A stretch of 9,762 nt of DNA from Bacteroidota bacterium (GTDB lineage Bacteria; Bacteroidota; Bacteroidia; Bacteroidales; UBA4417): assembly GCA_020048595.1 (NCBI GenBank), contig JAIFMH010000156.1, forward strand, positions 1 through 9,762, given 5' to 3'. The position numbers were made by a program, and so were the translations under genes. The notes below the pieces were generated by a model. That model had not been told where the DNA came from, ran no database searches, and worked only from the letters and a program-made list of their open reading frames with translations. Below, piece by piece: positions 6,871-9,762 of this stretch; the first letter of the stretch is position 1, and every line of letters begins with the position of its first letter.

Positions 6871-8880
6871 ATGTTCAAATCCAAATTTAGCCTTATACTC
6901 GCAATTTTACTCTTTTGCTATGTTTTTGCTGATAGTAAAGTTTTACCCAATCGCGAAATCGTCTCATTGAATGGACAGTGGAGTTTCTTTGTTGACAGTA
7001 CTTCAACAAGTAATCCTTTCAATTATGGCGTGAAAGGATTAAACGGGAATTTTATTCGTACTGTTACTGTGCCTCATGCCTGGAATGTTGAAAAAGGGAT
7101 GGAAAAGTACTGGGGCAAATGTTGGTATGAACGGGAATTAGAAATATCTGAACAACAGCGTTTAAAAATAACTCGTCTGCAATTTGATGGAGTGTACCAC
7201 GATGCGGTAATTTACATTAATGGCAAAAAAGCCGGGGAGCATTTGGGTTCTGGTTATACCCGGTTCCTCATAAATATTACACCCTATTTAAAAGCCGGAA
7301 TAAATACCATAACTGTTTGTGTTGACAATTCACCATCCCCAAATAATATCCCGGTTGATAAGAGTTTTGATTGGGCAAATGACGGTGGGATATATCGGAA
7401 TGTTTCATTAATACTTACTGAACCACAGGCAATCCGGAACATTCATGTTGCAGGCATTCCCGATAAAAACAAAGGTAATGCCAATATAAGCATTAGCTTC
7501 TTGGACACAACAAGCATTAATGCTTCAACAATACAATTAAAAGCAACAATTACTGAAGAAAATCAGTCAACAAAAAAGTGTATTTACAATGGATACCTGG
7601 ATGGGAATTATATAAACGGATGTTTTAATAGCAACCTGAATTTCGACAGAATCAATCCCTGGCACTTCGATGCTCCCAATCTTTACAGGCTCACTGTGAA
7701 ACTTATTGTGAATGGCAAAGAAAAAGACGAACTAACTACTTGCTTTGGCTTCAGAAGCATTAAAATAGAAAACAACAGGTATATCTTAAATGGCGAACCT
7801 ATACGTGCTGTTGGTGTGGAGTGGATGCCCGGCTCATCCTTAGAAAGGGGTATGGCTGAAACTCACGAAGATTTTGAAAAGAATCTCAGATTAATGAAAA
7901 ATGCGAATTGTATTTTTACTCGTTTTCATTGGCAACAGGACGATTATATTTTCGATTGGGCCGATCGCAATGGCATGTTAATTCAGGAGGAATTGCCAAT
8001 ATGGGGCGCGGTATCAATATCTGATAGCTTATTGGAAATAGGTAAACGACAAATAATTGAGATGACGGAGGCGCATTTCAATCATCCTTCTATCGTTTCA
8101 TGGGGAATTGGCAATGAAATGGATAGCCGCAATACAACTACATTAAGTTATTTGAAAAAACTGTATTATTATGTTAAAAGCCTGGATTCATCCCGGTTAG
8201 TGACGTATGCATCAAACCGGCTTGGGGGTAATTCTATGAATGTTGGTGCCCAAATACCCGATGCAACAGGTGAATTTGATATGATGATGTTTAATGAATA
8301 TTATAGTACCTGGTTTGGGCAGTCTGTTGATTCTGTTTCAAAAAGATTGGATGAAATTGCCCGTGATTATCCTGGTAAAGCACTTACCATTTCTGAATGG
8401 GGAATATGTGAACCTGTTTTTAAAGGAGGAGATACGCGAAGAGCGAAAGAAATGATTCAGCTAATAAATATTTATGCTTCGAAGCCCTTTATTGCCGGAG
8501 CAATATATTTTTGCCTAAACGATTACCGAACGCAAATGGGTGAGGATTTTACATACAGTTATCCGCAACGGGTGCATGGTGTCTGCGATATAAAACTTAA
8601 TCCAAAGCCTTCCTATGATACCTTAAAAAACGTTTGCTCGCCCATCATTGTAAAGAAATTATCTCAAAAGGAAGGTAAAATAAGTATTACTCTGGCGGGT
8701 AAACCAGGATTGCCAAGTTATACCGTTCGAAATTATAGTATTGTTGCAGGTAACGAAAAAGTGCAAATTAATGAACTAAAACCCGGTCAGGAAAAGACAT
8801 TCGAAATTAAAACAAACTTAAAGGAAATCAGGATTATTCGGGCAACAGGATTTGAAGTGATGCATTTAAAACTGAAATAA
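6871..8880 (+). CDS. Secreted GH2 family glycoside hydrolase (beta-galactosidase/beta-glucuronidase-like)
   Basis: A 669-residue enzyme with a type I signal peptide (Lys3 and Lys5, hydrophobic 6-19, V-F-A before a likely cut after Ala20), so periplasmic or outside the cell. Domains follow GH2 order: sugar-binding jelly roll about 30-185 (L-N-G-Q-W-S-F at 33-39, V-P-H-A-W-N at 67-72, D-G-G-I-Y-R at 171-176), immunoglobulin-like sandwich about 186-295 ending in C-F-G-F-R at 291-295, TIM barrel about 300-575, and a small C-terminal beta domain. The acid/base is Glu416 in S-W-G-I-G-N-E and the nucleophile Glu509 in S-E-W-G. N-E-Y-Y-S-T-W-F at 475-482 recalls beta-glucuronidases, but I see no clear N-x-K carboxylate-binding motif. 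The usual R-x-S-H-Y-P of the barrel reads R-F-H-W-Q-Q (351-356). Length fits compact GH2 enzymes rather than LacZ. It hydrolyses a beta-glycoside by a retaining mechanism; sugar specificity unclear. Confidence 0.9.
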   Translation: MFKSKFSLILAILLFCYVFADSKVLPNREIVSLNGQWSFFVDSTSTSNPFNYGVKGLNGNFIRTVTVPHAWNVEKGMEKYWGKCWYERELEISEQQRLKITRLQFDGVYHDAVIYINGKKAGEHLGSGYTRFLINITPYLKAGINTITVCVDNSPSPNNIPVDKSFDWANDGGIYRNVSLILTEPQAIRNIHVAGIPDKNKGNANISISFLDTTSINASTIQLKATITEENQSTKKCIYNGYLDGNYINGCFNSNLNFDRINPWHFDAPNLYRLTVKLIVNGKEKDELTTCFGFRSIKIENNRYILNGEPIRAVGVEWMPGSSLERGMAETHEDFEKNLRLMKNANCIFTRFHWQQDDYIFDWADRNGMLIQEELPIWGAVSISDSLLEIGKRQIIEMTEAHFNHPSIVSWGIGNEMDSRNTTTLSYLKKLYYYVKSLDSSRLVTYASNRLGGNSMNVGAQIPDATGEFDMMMFNEYYSTWFGQSVDSVSKRLDEIARDYPGKALTISEWGICEPVFKGGDTRRAKEMIQLINIYASKPFIAGAIYFCLNDYRTQMGEDFTYSYPQRVHGVCDIKLNPKPSYDTLKNVCSPIIVKKLSQKEGKISITLAGKPGLPSYTVRNYSIVAGNEKVQINELKPGQEKTFEIKTNLKEIRIIRATGFEVMHLKLK

Positions 8881-8918
8881 AAATATTGAATCAATAGGCC
8901 AGAAATTTGGAAGCTGTA

Positions 8919-9009
8919 TCATTGAACAAATGAGCAATAGCATTATGCAATAGCTTTATTCTGTTAACTACTTTGCAGCTAATCCGGAAAAACAATTGCT
9001 GTTCAATGA
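8919..9009. repeat. 10-bp inverted repeat with 5-bp inner extension
   Basis: TCATTGAACA at 8919-8928 is the exact reverse complement of TGTTCAATGA at 9000-9009. After a 5-nt bulge the pairing continues, GCAAT at 8934-8938 with ATTGC at 8995-8999. The loop is about 56 nt. It is too open for a typical intrinsic terminator and has no clear function. Confidence 0.45.
8934..8959. repeat. Two-copy 13-nt tandem repeat
   Basis: GCAATAGCATTAT (8934-8946) is followed directly by GCAATAGCTTTAT (8947-8959), identical at 12 of 13 positions. It lies inside the eroded open frame, where a repeat unit not divisible by three would change the frame, so it fits non-coding or decaying sequence. Confidence 0.6.
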
Positions 9010-9109
9010 ACTAGCAATCCTTGAGTTCAGATTTGTCTACTACGGATTTTTTCTTTTTGAAGAATTCGTATTAATATTTTAAGGCATCATAAATCTCCCC
9101 CCAGGTTGG

Positions 9110-9128
9110 CGCGGATTTGCAATCCGTT
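9110..9128. repeat. REP-like palindromic hairpin
   Basis: CGGATT (9112-9117), loop TGC, AATCCG (9121-9126) form a perfect 6-bp stem, with a G-T pair at 9111/9127 beyond it. The sequence GGCGCGGATTTGCAATCCGT closely resembles hairpins I associate with REP-associated tyrosine transposase (IS200-like) repeats in Bacteroidota. It lies between a protein-coding locus and a toxin-gene remnant, a common location for such elements. No transposase gene is present in the window, so the identification rests on the motif alone. Confidence 0.5.
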
Positions 9129-9274
9129 ACGCATCTAAACCCCCGTTTGCACACGTCAAATTTCTAACGAGTAAACCATAGCTGATTTTTTCAATCTCAA
9201 AACCAACCATTCAGTAGAAGTCTGCGGAAAAACAAAAATTGGAAAGCAATAGTTATAGTTGAAGAAAAATTCGC

Positions 9275-9487
9275 ATGCCGGATTTAATTAAGATATATTT
9301 ATTCAGAATGACACATATAGGGGATATTCCGCATATTCTTCAATATGCTATAACTTATTTAGTATCAGCAAATAAAAACAAGAATAATGATATTAAATTT
9401 CTATTTATCTGGTATTATAGCATACAAATGAGAATTCAAAGATGCCCCAAAAAAAGATATTCGTATTCCGGCCCTAAGATACATTAA
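9275..9487 (+). pseudogene. Probable remnant of a DarT-like (DUF4433) DNA ADP-ribosyltransferase toxin gene
   Basis: A 70-codon open frame. Residues 1-33 recall the N-terminus of DarT/DUF4433 proteins: I-Y-L-F-R-M-T-H-I near 7-15, then I-P-H-I-L-Q-Y-A-I-T at 18-27 and a sequence A-N-K-N-K-N at 32-37, where intact members, as I remember them, read like Y-R-M-T-H-I-x-N-I-P-H-I-L and S-P-N-A-N-P. DarT ADP-ribosylates thymidine in single-stranded DNA and is neutralised by the macrodomain protein DarG. Family members are about 200 residues; here similarity is lost after about residue 38, the catalytic glutamate region is absent, and the frame ends at TAA 9485-9487. In another frame, D-T-L-I-N-T at 9478-9495 weakly resembles the next conserved G-D-x-x-L-I block, hinting at frameshifts or deletion. 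No darG is seen. A chance small ORF remains possible. Confidence 0.5.
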
Positions 9488-9526
9488 TAAATACATAACA
9501 ACTTGTTAGACAATATCTTACAAATA

Positions 9527-9626
9527 GTTTTTGCTTTTTACATTCGTAATTACATTCATTTGTGTATAATTACAATATAAACTTTTTTGTATAAGTGTTC
9601 CTGACGTCACGACGTTTTTGCTTTTT
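9527..9626. repeat. 13-nt direct repeat, 87 nt apart
   Basis: GTTTTTGCTTTTT occurs at 9527-9539 and again at 9614-9626. The sequence is T-rich, so chance is possible, but the central GC position is kept in both. The first copy supplies the -33 like TTTG of the promoter candidate here; the second has no -7 partner. Confidence 0.4.
9530..9562 (+). promoter_or_regulatory. Weak candidate Bacteroidota promoter
   Basis: TTTG at 9530-9533 is followed, after 21 nt, by TTCATTTG at 9555-9562, one mismatch from TAnnTTTG. It would start transcription near 9569 toward the window edge, for a gene that is not visible here. The surroundings are AT-rich, so confidence is low. Confidence 0.25.
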
Positions 9627-9762
9627 TCTACAAACTCCTGATAGGAAAAAGCGCATGAAGCCATCCGGCACAGCCTTCGTGGGCTAGAGGAGGGAATTAA
9701 ATTTGTTAAAATTCGTTTTATGAGAAATAAAGCTTTAACAAAAATATTTCTAATGTTATAAA

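Larger units (their letters stand above)
8881..9274. other. Non-coding stretch with an eroded open frame and short repeats
   Basis: No intact gene is seen in these 394 nt. One + frame stays open from 8876 to 9079 apart from a single TAG at 8951-8953. Its second half (8954-9079, 42 codons) has protein-like composition, including F-N-E-L-A-I-L-E-F-R-F-V-Y-Y, but no start codon and no family I recognise. It may be the remains of a small gene or chance. The stretch also holds a 13-nt tandem repeat, a 10-bp inverted repeat and a REP-like hairpin, listed separately. No strong terminator for the GH2 gene is evident; the T-rich run near 9048-9058 lacks a clear stem. Confidence 0.5.
9488..9762. other. 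AT-rich region without a gene at the window edge
   Basis: No supported gene. It contains a near-consensus promoter, a 13-nt direct repeat and the palindrome TGACGTCA at 9602-9609, followed by GACGT and a T run (9611-9619). An ATG at 9720 opens a 13-codon frame (M-R-N-K-A-L-T-K-I-F-L-M-L) that stops at 9759-9761; it resembles the start of a signal peptide but is closed, so I do not call it a gene. The region may be the leader of a gene beyond the window. Confidence 0.45.

Noticed and set aside
9602..9619. TGACGTCA palindrome followed by GACGT and T run as a terminator
   Set aside because: The possible stem is only 4 bp with a 4-nt loop; recorded only as a palindrome.
9672..9685. AGCC-TTCGTG-GGCT hairpin
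   Set aside because: Only four base pairs and no T run; likely chance.
9688..9693. AGGAGG as a ribosome binding site
   Set aside because: No start codon with a usable frame at the right distance (the ATG at 9720 is 26 nt away), and this phylum rarely relies on such sites.
1..9762. CRISPR arrays, tRNA or rRNA genes
   Set aside because: No regularly spaced repeats, and no tRNA- or rRNA-like sequence noticed in the spacers when read by eye.

Overview
The window reads as a carbohydrate-use locus from the phylum Bacteroidota. Supporting signs are: a lipoprotein with an acidic run just after the lipobox cysteine (the surface-export type known from this phylum), absence of clear Shine-Dalgarno sequences before the genes, a TAnnTTTG-type promoter candidate, a sugar porter of a type I recognise from Bacteroides relatives, and a DUF5107-TPR protein, a family I know mainly from this phylum. 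Nothing fixes the genus.

Layout: all genes are on the + strand. Positions 1-368 hold the C-terminal end of a GH172 (DUF2961) protein. Then come a surface lipoprotein with a clan GH-A type barrel (515-1888), an MFS sugar porter (1985-3364), a cytosolic 1102-residue DUF5107 plus tetratricopeptide protein (3420-6728), and a secreted GH2 enzyme (6871-8880). Gaps are 146, 96, 55 and 142 nt, so MFS and DUF5107 are probably co-transcribed, while the GH2 gene has its own promoter candidate. The last 880 nt hold no intact gene: an eroded open stretch, short repeats, a REP-like hairpin, and a 70-codon remnant whose first part resembles the DarT (DUF4433) DNA ADP-ribosyltransferase.

Working model (inference): exported glycosidases release a small sugar or glycoside outside the cytoplasm, the MFS porter imports it across the inner membrane, and the DUF5107-TPR protein acts on it in the cytosol. 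No SusC/SusD pair is in the window, so this is either a porter-based locus or one edge of a larger polysaccharide utilisation locus. The substrate cannot be read from sequence alone. The DUF5107 protein is the best candidate for undescribed biochemistry. The 3' tail looks like a decaying insertion hot spot.
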